Assembly: GCA_002633005.1 (NCBI GenBank)
Contig: NMRA01000292.1
Coordinates: forward strand, 135,439 to 199,438
DNA length: 64,000 nt
Reading direction: 5' to 3'
Origin: Phoronis australis
Taxonomy: Eukaryota; Phoronida; Phoronidae
Positions 36,501 through 48,800 of this stretch are shown piece after piece (the stretch's first letter is position 1; each line of letters opens with the position of its first letter). Position numbers and translations under genes: made by a program. A model generated the notes under the pieces. It did no database searches. It was not told the origin of the DNA and saw nothing but the letters and a program-made list of their open reading frames with translations.

Positions 36501-39500
36501 CAATGGAGAACTAGGGTTGTTTGTAAATAAGTACTTCATTCGCATAATCACAATTTAATGACACTATGCATCCTTAAGATGGCTAAAAACAAAAATTGAA
36601 TTATGTCTTTTTACTCTTACAAAATTGGTGGACTAGTATTCCTTACAATGACAAGATTTTATTTTCATTACCAACAAGAACATGAAAACCATCAGGGACA
36701 TGAAAATGCTTGTGTTTGTCCTACTCCAAAAATAGTGGATTCAAAAATGGCTCATGTACGGATCACCTATGATTTGTTGGCAGCTCAATAATTCAAGATT
36801 GCATTACTGTGGTAAAGTTTTTAATCTCCAAAGCACTAAGTTAAGAATACAAAATTGACACCTAAACAGGGGTGTAATGCAGTTTTCACCACGCAAGAAT
36901 TGGTGTTAAAATCATTTAGTTGTTGAAAAACTCAACAGCAGTTGGCGCAGGAGAACATTCACCTGGCGTTAATAGGGGCCCGGAACACTTAGTTGGTCCA
37001 CAACATAGTCCTGCAATTGATAGAAAGGGACACTCACCTGGCACTAATGAGAGCAGGATCACTCAGTTGGTTCATAACAAAGCCCTGCAGTTGGTGGACG
37101 GGTACACTCACCTTGTGTTGTTAGGGGCTGGATCACTCAGTCGGTCCATAACAAAGTCCTGCAGTTGGCTGTGCGCCATTGAGAAGCTGTGGAAAGGAAC
37201 GGTCTTCTGGCGCACCCACTTGGACAGACCCTTCACGTGTTTGGGGTTCTTGTTGAATCTGTCATCAACCAGGATTAACGCACCCCAGTCATATCTTAAA
37301 GAATAGACATTTTGCTATAAAACAGAATACCAGAAACTGTAAACTATTTTGTTGGTTAGGCTCTGTCAAAAAAACAATCATAGTCGTAAAGTTTCCACTA
37401 CAAGAGGTAACAAGCAATAATATTTCCACGCAGTTAGAAAGAGAAAACTTCATGGTTACTGTAATTTAACTATACTCGAGTTGAAGGTTTTAAAAAGGAT
37501 TTTGAAGAATTTACCTACAAAACATTCATTTTCATAATTTGCCAAGAACAAAGAGCACGAAAACTCAACAAACATTCTGTGTGCATGAGATATACTTTTC
37601 AGAGTCAGAATGCCTATGCAACAGCATTTTTCCTACAAAAACTGTGCACATAAATTATTCCATTTTTAATCATGCAAACTTACATTTTAGATAACTTTTA
37701 AGTTAAAATAATACTATAGACTTAGCATGGTGCATTTTCTCTTTTACGACAAGTAAATCCATCAATTTTCGACACATGTCAAAAGAGCTTCAAAGCCTTA
37801 AATTCAAAATAGGTCTCTCTTGGTTTTTTCATGTCAAATACCACTCACAATGGACATCTGCTTTAAATTCCTACTAACAAAATGCATAGACCTACTGGTG
37901 TCGGATGCACCTTCCCAGAGCCTGGTTGAGAGCCCTGTAGGCCTGGGTCTCGTACCACTGACCTCCTGACAACAGACCCCGTTGCACGTTGTGCTGATCG
38001 TTGTACTTGCGTTTGAGGCTCACTTGCAAGTCTTTGACATTAGGGAACGGTATTCCCACCTGGTGAGTAACGAAAAAAGGGAGATAATTGCAGGTCATTT
38101 TGCAGAGGGGATGTAGTCACGAGCTGTGTTGCAATACACTAAATACAATTTAGTGCCAAGATGTGTAAACTGGCATGATTCGTTTACGTTTAGAGTTCTC
38201 TGTTCTCAACACCATTTTTTTCAAGTTACTTGTTATGGGCATATATTGAGTAAAAAACCACAGTCCTTGACCATCCAATGGAAGACTTTCCAGCAGCAAC
38301 CTGGTGACTGATCACATGAAAATTCTAGAGGATTAGGAGAAAATTTACTTATAAAGCTTAAACCAAATCAGGTTAATGCCAAGTCGCATTTGGTGACCTG
38401 GCATAAATTCCAGGTTGCAAACAAAATCTGAAAATCTGAAGTGCCCAAAACTGAAAATCCAAGGAGGCCAAATGAAATCTGGGTAGGCAGATAATCGTTG
38501 AATAAAAAAGCAAAAAAGGGTGTAGAGTCGTAATGTGACCCATTGTCAGTATCTTCAACTCAATTCTTCCCGCCAATGGACAAACGAACATAGAACGCAG
38601 GCAATCGCATACACTGCTGACGTGAATTTCATCAATCTTGCCCGATTGCCAAACAATTTCGACTTCCTGTTGTAATTTAAGCGCGTCATGTGTGCTGCCT
38701 GCTGTGGCAGCAAACGCACTGACTTTACAAAATAAACGAACAATTTTGAATCAAAGGTAATGAATCCAGGAAAACTGTTAGAAAATTTAAAAATGGGAAG
38801 TCAACACGAACTTTGAAACAAATTGATATATGCAGTGGCAACTTCGTGGTGACTTGAAATTTTTCCCCAAGTTGCCAAACACAATCTGAGGTTGCATTGG
38901 CGACCTGCAGGTGGCAAAATTGAGCGCTGATATTACATAATGCTGTACAGGAGTGTTTTCGTGAACATTCCTTTATGCCACGTACTGCGATGAAGTAGAA
39001 CCTCCTGATAACTGTATTGGAATGTGTTTATATCCTGTCGTTACATAATATTCTATCCTGTTGTTGTTTATGGTTTAGTGGTTCCTGTTTTGTAGTCAGT
39101 ACTCTATTAGTCATATATTCCTAGAACCTATAGACTTCCTGTACATTTCTGTATATATTCTATTATTTGTTGATATCAATACACTTTTAGTTCGACAGCC
39201 AACTGGGCACAATCTTTGTTTTACTCAAGTCTTTTCATGGTAGCAGAGCAAGGTTGAAATGTCTTCAACTGTTAGCTACAAGAACCCACCTCGGTTTGGG
39301 GAAAACTATCAGGAGTGGAAGCAAGAGATAGAACTGTGGAAGAGGGTAACTGATTTACCTTGTGAAAAACAGGGCCTAGCGGTGAGTTTAACTCTCACAG
39401 GGAGAGTGCGGGAAACTGCACTGCAACTGGAGGCCAAGGACCTAGAGAAAAAAGACGGTCTAATAACACTAGTGGGAGAACTAGACAAGATCTATATTAA

Positions 39501-42500
39501 GGAGAGCAAGGACTATGCTTATGAAGCATACAAAAATTTTGACACCTTTATGCGTAAGGACGGTCAGCTAATTAGTGATTTTATTTGCGACTTTGACGGC
39601 TTAAATAAGAAGTGTCACAAATATGACATGTTTTTGCCGGATGCTGTTCTAGCATTCAAGCTTCTGGATGGGGCAAATCTCAGCAAAACAGAGAAACAAA
39701 TGACACTGACGGCGTGTACGGACTTAACGTTATGAAAGTATGAAATCGGCACTTCGGCGAATTTTCGGAACGTATGATATTAAAAGTGAGGCGTCGGAGG
39801 GCGTTGCGATAAAAGATGAAGTCCTCTATGGGAAGTGGAGGAGAGCTCCACAGACAGCCAAATGTCATATGACACAGAGGGGAACGAACCCATTAAACAA
39901 ATATGGCAGAAGAACATCCTGCAGGATCTGCAATTCTGTGTTTCATTGGGCTAAAGACTGCCCAGAGAAGAAACAAAATCATGTTAACTGGTCACTGGAC
40001 AATGAAACTGTTTTGCTGACAAAAACCAAGAACTATGCTATTCTTGACACGGGGTGTTCAAGAACAGTATGTGGGCAAAACTGGCTGGACACTTATCTCG
40101 AGAGCCAGCCTGAAGTTGAAGTCAAGACCATTCCCAGTCAAAGATCATTCAAATTTGGCTTCGGGAAGAATATCGTGTCAACCAAGACAGTAACATTGCC
40201 AGCGCAGATTGTATGCCAAATTAAAGTCGAGGTAGTTCCCGTTGACGTTCCTCTACTGCTGAGCAATGAAAGTCTAAAGAGGGTAGACACAAAAATTGAC
40301 CTAAAGGAGAGCCGAGTGTCAATGTTTGGTCAAGATGTACCTATTAAACACACATCATGTGGACATATGTGTGTAGATATCAGCAGTGTACCACAGAAAG
40401 AAGAGACTGCAGAGGGTGAGCTTTTCTTCTTAGATGATAAGAATTTGAGTGTTAGTTAGAAGTCAAAAATGCTTATGAAATTACACTGTCAATTTGGCCA
40501 TGCTACTTGTGATAGAATTAAGCAATTGCTGAAGTGTGCAGGCGTCAATGATGAGAATGTGTTTACATTGTTGAAAGACATAATCAAGAAATGTGATACA
40601 TGTCTAAAATTCAAGAAGCCAAGTCCTAGACCAGCTGTTGGCTTGCCACTTGCAAGTGATTTNTAGGTGAATTGACGTGTGGGACACCAGATTCTACTGT
40701 TGTACAACTGGTATGTTTTACTGATTGTAAGTCATTATTTGAGGCAATTAAGTCACAAAAGTTTGTAACAGAGAAGAGGCTTCGAATGGAAATCAGTGGT
40801 ATAAAGGAACTCATTGAAAACAAACAGATTAAAGAAATTAAATGGTGTGATTCTAAAGCTCAACTAGCTGATTGTCTTACAAAACGTGGAGCATCCTCTA
40901 TTGTACTGCGAAAAGTGTTAGAGACAGGCATGTTAGAACTTTAGTCAGAACATTTATTGTATACGTGTTAGTAATACTATATTAGATAGTTTTTGGTGTA
41001 TGGATCATCTTAAGGAAAAGAAAGAGAGTGGAATTTGATAACTGTATTGGAATGTGTTTATATCCTGTCGTTATATAATATTCTATCCTGTTGTTGTTTA
41101 TGGTTTAGTGGTTCCTGTTTTGTAGTCAGTACTCTATTAGTCATATATTCCTAGAACCTATAGACTTCCTGTACATTTCTGTATATATTCTATTATTTGT
41201 TGATATCAATACACTTTTAGTTCGACAGCCAACTGGGCACAATCTTTGTTTTACTCAAGTCTTTTCACCTCCTAGTACAGCTAGGTTGTGATAAGAGCAC
41301 AATAATTTTGTTGATGGCTGGACAATCTTGTTCTTGTGAAGCCAGCAATTGTTTATTGAAATAAAACATAACTTACAGTAATAACAGCACGGGCGTTGTT
41401 ATCCGTAAAGTCCAACCCTTCGCTGACTTTACCACGACAGACAGCTAAGAAGAGAGCGCCAGTCCTCTGTTGGTCTTCAACATTTTCTGCCAATATTTGT
41501 GACAAATAAATAAATGAGATGTAGCTGGAAACTCAGGTTTGTTCCGAGTTGAATAAAAATGACAACGTGATTCAAGTGAGCAGGATGTCCATGACATAAC
41601 ATAACATAACATAATTTTTCATCAAATCTGAAACATCATTCAACAGTGGATGCTCACGAAAAAACTCAACTCACTCAAACATACATTCAAAGATAATCGC
41701 ATTACGCAATTTTTTCTACTTTAATTTGCAAGTCGGTGTTATAAAATCCTGACACAATATCCTGACTGCAACTGAAGAAACTTCCGTTAAGATGACCAAC
41801 AATTACAGGTACAGTGAGAATTTTTGACAGCTGTATGTGGATTACACCAGCACGCCATCTGCTGGTCAGGTTAAGACTACAGTGAAGAAACTCTCTTGGT
41901 AATTATGAACTTTTGTCTGAGCTAGTAAAAATTTCACTGTGTTTAAAACAACTCTCCATAAGGCATACACCCAAAGCTAAATAATAAAAGATATGTATAT
42001 GATTGTGCAGTAATGTAAATCAATGCATTGATGTAGTATAAGTAACAATCATTAGTTTTTTCTTACACACCATATGTCAGTCACATCAAGTGACCAATAG
42101 TCAAGTCTGAAAGGAACTGTGTCCCGAATAGTCATGTCTGAAAAGATTTCTGTCCCGACCTGGGCTCAAACATGGAGTTCTTGCTAACTGTGCATGTGCT
42201 CTAGTCCACTAAGCTATTGGGGCCACCAGTCGATTACTCTGTGGACTGGAGCATCTCCACCATTAGCAAAACGTCCCAGCAAGGGAGTTTACTAGCAGGC
42301 CATTCCACAAATAGAGGCTTCTGACTAATCCTCTGTGATGAACACAGCTATTATACGGTTGAGAAAAGTTTACAAAATGAATGTACCATAATTAAAGATA
42401 TGACATTCGCTCAAATACCTACCTATTCCATCTGTCTCATTTATCACCTCATAGAACTCGTGCATGGTTTCGTCAAAGTCTGTCGATGAGCGCGATTCAG

Positions 42501-42768
42501 ACACTATTGTTTTCTTCTCGCAGATTTTTCCCCATAAGCCTGTTTCCTAATCAAAAAGCAGTTTAACGAATTTATTAACGTAAATAAACGAGGATACTTA
42601 GTGGTTTTTCAACTGAAGCCAAATGTCTCTCATGTTTCAAAAGGTATCTGCTTTCCAATTTCAGTAATTTTGAAATTAACAAATTGAGTACTTAGGGCAA
42701 ATTGATCGCTTCAAAATAGACTAGATCCTAGAATTACTTTAAGTGAACTGATTCTTTTTAGAGCAAAT

Positions 42769-42826
<58 letters not shown>

Positions 42827-45800
42827 TAATACTTGCTGCAGCATTGTGTCAAACCAAAGTTCTTACTTTTTAGTCCCAAGGATAAACATAGATCTTACCC
42901 GAGAAAAAATATTAAATTTAAAATTAGAAAATATGACAGATAAATTCTTTTTCTGATAAAATGGTTGGTACTCGACGAAACAACAAAAACAGCATATACG
43001 AGGTGTTCACATTAACATCAGAAAACGTTTTGAACACAAACTTGCCTGCCACCTTGAGGACACTTTGTCAAGCATTCGGTACGATGGAAAAAAGCAAAGC
43101 ACTCCATGAGGCACAACCTGAAAAAGTAAATACACATAAAACGTCCTGTTTAAAAGTCGAGTGCGTTAATTTGTTGTGGCATTTCATGATGACTAGTCCT
43201 TTTTCAGTAAGAAAATTGAATAACACATAAAAGTGACTGTTGTGAACAAAAATTTGGTTTGAACTTTATCTCTCAACGTAAAAATTGTTATGTAAATAAG
43301 ACGTAATAATGTCAACACTTCTCTATCACCAATTTAGTGATGTGGAACAGTTTCAAGGCACTCAAGTAAGAACTAAACATTAACACAACATCCATTAGCA
43401 ACCGAAGTGTAAAAAAGAAAAAGCAGCCGAGTCACGTCACTTCCGTTTCTTTTATCAAATGATGACACCTTTTGTCAGACGAGCAAAATATTCCATTTCT
43501 ATAGAAACAACACACCCCTTTCCGCTGCAGCCTTCGAGTCCCTACCTGGCATGTCTTCAACACCAGTTTACCAAGCTCATCCTGGAAGCTGAATGTCTCC
43601 GCGTGTTGATAACTGGCATTCAACAATTGACCAGTTGGACCACTGCCTACTGTCCCCACAAACACCTGTAGGAGACATCAGACACAGGGAGTAGAACCAG
43701 AGGCCAAAAAACAAAGAACAGGGATGAAATTCTGTGATGCTATTACCTTGCAAGTTTCATGAAATAAGGCCTTTTCTAACAGCCTCAAAACTTGTCATTA
43801 CAAAAGAACACTATTCACAACAACGGAATATTAGATTTAAAAACTGATTTTTGACACAGAGGCCTTTCTCAACGCAATGTTTTTTACTACTTATTCTTCA
43901 AACATAACATTACAAATATTGAGGCAATGACATTTAAATATAACATACAAGAAATTTCAATGTTAATGATAGTGTTGAGGTAGTTACTTATATATGATAC
44001 ATACACATGTCAGTCACCCAGTGCATGCCCCTCTCAGATTAATTTTAAGTGTGCAATGTATACATTAATTGTACAAGTGAAAGGCTAACTTAGACAGCAA
44101 AAGTAGACTCGCACGACTTCCACAATTCCTCCAGTTCATTTGGATTTTTTGTTTTAGAATATACTTTTCAGTAGTAAAATTTATATTAAAATGATTAATA
44201 AAAACATTTAAGGTTAAGGCATTCGTTTTTAACATGTATATGTAATATTTTGTGTGCAATAGAAACCAATTGAGCACTTTGTTTTCTTTTTTAAAAGGGT
44301 TCCAAAAAAGTTTGTCTTCTTTTCTAAATTTAGTTTGGAGTCGGCCTTTGCTGATAACAAGCTTTCAATGACGCGCCAAAAAGACCGCGTGACACAACAG
44401 TCTACAAATAAGTGTTCGATTGTCTCACATTCGTTCTTACAGAAAGTACACGAATCAGAATCAACATATTAACCAAGTGTTTGTAGAAATGATCCTATGT
44501 ATCACTTTGTATTGAAATTGGCAAAGTTTTTATTATGTCCACATACACAATGATTCAACCTGCCACATTAAGAAAGACTTTTAAGGAAATGGATCAAGCA
44601 AAACATCCACTTTGAAGGGTAGTTTGTCAAATAATCTACCCTTACATGTTAACACAGTAAAACAAACTAGCTTTATGCAACTTTTGTCTAATTTAAACTT
44701 CTGGGCAGATGTTTGTAGTTATCAGATGTAACTGAAAAGGAATTTACCAAGTAAAGGAAGTAGAAATAGTGTACCTGTTTCTTTCCGATGACGTGATTTG
44801 CCTCAAGCTGAATTGAGAAAGGCACACCTAACTCAGACTGGAAAGAATCCATGGGTGACAGTGTGCCACTGGTCAGGATGACAGAGTGGACTTTATCTGA
44901 TGCATCGCGGAAGCCCTATACATAATTACGCAGAACCATGTAACGAATGTTTATTTAATGATTAATGAAAACAGCTGTCACCAGACAAACAATAAATTAC
45001 AGTGAGTGGTGCAAGGTTCATATCGTGTAAACCAAAAATGGTATAATATTCAATGTTCCTAGTACACAAGACCATATGGCAGACATTTTCAAATATAATA
45101 CGAAGTCAACGTAAACCTCTTAAACCAGAGTTTGGATATATTTTCTGATGTACGGTTTATGTTGCCTAAGGATTAAACAGTAACTTCTTCCAAAGTCTCT
45201 GAATGAGGAAATCGACAATGTGTGAATTACATTACATCCGAAGAAATCGTCAAAACTCTGAAAGATTAAGCAAAGCCCTACGTACCACAGCTGGATTCAT
45301 ACACCAGAAATTTAGAGTGAACTCCACACTAGGCTGCATTTTTCGTCTATTACGTCCCAACCACTGATTATTCTGAAAGAAAAAGGAATCAAAACAAGTC
45401 TTACTTAGTCGTCTTAGCACAAGAGAAACAATGCAAAAACTTAGCCAATACATAAAATGAATGATGAGTGAAGTCAATTTCACAATTTGTTTTTGCAAAA
45501 ATGAGAACACATTACATTTTAAAGAGCTAGTCGTGAATGAAAATAAAAAATTCACACAACTTGCAGCTGAACTATGAGGACTAAATGATTTTCTGAAAAT
45601 CAACACAAAGTCCCTGAATTCGTCATGCAAATTTTAGGCAACTTGGATACAAAAGATGACATGTTGCGAAAACATCGAACTACAATTTAACTGAAGGTTC
45701 ATCGCATACTGGCACGTAACATTTAATGTGCATACTTTCAAAAACACCACCCAATCAGAATGTTTCATAAAGTTTCCAACAATAGGGGTCAACTTACAGT

Positions 45801-48800
45801 TGGGGCAGCTCTATAGGTGGTGCTGCGCACTAATGCCAACCTGTAGTCATCAAGGTAACACATATTCGATTTATACACGAACCCCAGGGCGAATAGAAAA
45901 TGCTCCAACAACTGACTGGTGGAGGCTTTCAGTTTGACGTCTCGTCTGTATCTGTCCCGAGGGTCGCTCTCGTCAGCCCAGATTTCTTGACAAAGTCGCT
46001 GTAAGCGAAAACCAACTGATGAAAGCATCAAGCACATACAAATGGGGAACTTGATATTTACTGGATGGTGCTCAAAAACAATCCTCTTAAAGGTATATTG
46101 AGCATTACATCGCTGGGAAAAAATGGCCAACTGCAACAAAAAAATAAGAATGAAGTGGTTTGTTAAGCCAAAAGCAACACCTATGAGCTCCATGTTGACC
46201 ACAGTATAACCAAAGAAAACAAGCAGTGTTTACTTGCCTTATTTCCTGATTTCATTCTTTTTCAAAAATTATATCGAAACATCTGACATTCGTCATCATG
46301 TGAACTGGGATGTCCCAAGGTAAAAAGGTAATAGACATATTACCTAACAGCACTCAATATATATCTTTAATGCTTAACAGAAAAGAGTGAGAACAGAAAT
46401 CTGCTCAGTTGCATACGGACACTTAAGGGAAGGCCCCAAAACATCCTTTTTTATAGATGTGTGTGCACCCTAAACCTAATCCAGAATCCTGGAAGCGTTA
46501 CGCAGACGGTCGTCTACTCGGCAAGCTAGCAGTTGATTTTGGATAGATGCCACCTGTTTGCTCAAAACTATGATAGCTCAACTTCTGACTGCTTGAAATA
46601 CTACCAAAATGAAGAGATCTTTACATCATATATCTACATCTACAAGAAGTCCTTTTCGGGATGACTGCAATCATTTACGTATATGATGTCTTGCGCTATG
46701 TCATTGAGTACCAAAGAGTAAGCAATTACAAACTGCTAGGAATGTCATTTCAATAGTGCTACCTAGATTGCCTTCTAAAGAGTTGAACAGCCATCTTTTC
46801 ATGAACAAGGGCTTGGTCTCATGCTCACATAATAAACTTGTGGCCAGGTGCAGCCATAATGACACACATATTGAGCATAATGACAGACATATTGAGCATA
46901 ATGACACACATATTGACCATTTTCTAATCATCATGTTGCATTTAGTAAATCGAGAGTAACTGTTTCTAAGTTTCTAAAAATATCTGAGATTTTTGAAACT
47001 CCAGAAGTTCAAGATCAGGTTCGAATTCTATAGAAGTAGCAAACCGAATAACAATTAGATCAAGATAACACCATTTTAGAGTCACAGTTCTGGAATAATA
47101 CAACAATCTGATTGAAATTTTATGTAATGCAGAACACGATGCTTACTCCTAGAACTTCGTAATCTTTGTAAGGAAGACACATCAAATGTAAAACGATGAC
47201 TTCTGTGTTGAATGAAATACATAGATAAAATGCCTAACTAGAAAATGCTATGAAAAATGTGTAACATAATTTTAACTAAACTCTCAAGTAGGGTATTGAA
47301 AGACAGAGGGAACATTAGGCAATTACATACGCCAAATGCAGGAAATTCAGCAGGCCCTAGGCCCATGTAGTTGAGTCTGGCCAACATATCTTGACCACTC
47401 CAGTGCTGTGCCGACTGTTCAAAACTCTGCCGCTCCAGTGTCGTACTATTGATGTCAATAAAGCTAACGATCTTAGCAATCTGAAATGGACGAGAGTAGT
47501 GTGAGGCGGGTGAGACGGGAGACAGCAGCAAGTGCGAGGAATTAGGGTGAGAAGGAGACAGCAGCAAGTTAAAAGCAGCAATTATTACACACAGGTGGAT
47601 TTATGTAGAACTGGACAAGATGTAGCTGAAACTACAGCAAGGGAATAAGCACAAAATTGGCTGGAAAATAGTACTGTTATAGTTATTGTCTATGTACCAG
47701 AGATTTCCATACAGTAAATCCCATACAGTAACTCCAGTCAAATATAAGCCCAGTAGGTGTATACAACAAATGTTTCCAAAAACATTCCCAGGGTGTGTTT
47801 CTGGGAAACAATAGGGGTGGTTAAAGATCCAGTCTCATTAAATAGTGATATGCTAATGAAGTACTAATTTACAGACAACCCCGGGTCCTCCAGTGTGCTA
47901 AAAACCATTCAAGAACTTGTTACCATTACAATCTCACAAAAGTCTTGTTTTGCGCAACTATTTTTATGTAAATCAGTATGGTAATATTTCTTCGTTACCC
48001 TAATTAAACAAGGCACAATTTTTATTATCTGTTTAGTTCACTATCAAATAACGATTGTATAATATTTGTAATTACTAGGGTTTTTTATAATGTTCACACT
48101 AACTTGTTTTTAAGTGTGTTTTCTTTAAAACTGCAATTTCTTTACAAATTGTTTATTTTTTACACCTGTACACACAGTTCTCCAGGAAATCACTACGTAG
48201 CGCTTGCCACAAATTTAAATATTCAGGGTTTTATTGAGACATAGCATCTTTAAACCCTAAAACTTTCCGCACCAAAACCTTAATTAAAACTGAATTCTCA
48301 ATCTGCTGTTAATAAATGGTCAAGTGAAGGTGTATTACTCAGGCTGGTTGCTAAGGGCAACTTACAATATCAGCCAGCTGCTGGTGTTCTCGTGGTTTCT
48401 GGCCTCGATTGACTGAAAAAGAATGTTTTCCACTTCAAGATGAAGGTAGCACAATCCACAAATTAAACCAAATTGACAAGTAAAATAACATGGCAGTTAC
48501 CAACGGCCTAGTAAAGGTGAGGTTTGAAATAAATGAGTTGAAAATCAGTTAAATAAGGGTTACTCAATAAAACCACTCAAACACCAAATTTCAAGTAGCT
48601 AATGTGGTGCTGTGTCTTTCTAGCAGAGCTTGTGGAGAAAAAAGACACAGTTTAAATACATGAACAGCTTAGCGGTTTGACAAAGATTATCATACAACGA
48701 CACAAATAGATTAAACAAGATCTACAATTGGATTCAAGTTTGCTAGCAAATACGGCAAAACTCGCTCAAATCTCTGCTTAAAGCAATTATATTAAAGTTG

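Larger units (their letters stand above)
39006..41267 (+). mobile_element. Ty1/copia LTR retrotransposon, internally deleted, young
   Basis: The 2262-bp element has two 232-bp LTRs starting TG and ending CA. It is flanked by a CCTCC target duplication (39001-39005 and 41268-41272). A PBS, gag, zinc knuckle, aspartic protease, GAG-pre-integrase HHCC region and the end of RNase H remain. The integrase core and reverse transcriptase are missing. It lies antisense in FANCJ intron 19. The layout and the C-terminal KRGAS region resemble copia elements of marine invertebrates (GalEa/CoMol type, inferred). It cannot move on its own as assembled. Confidence 0.95.

Noticed and set aside
36920-37306. 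128-codon plus-strand ORF
   Set aside because: Antisense of FANCJ exon 21 and its flank; exon 21 has strong family conservation on the minus strand.
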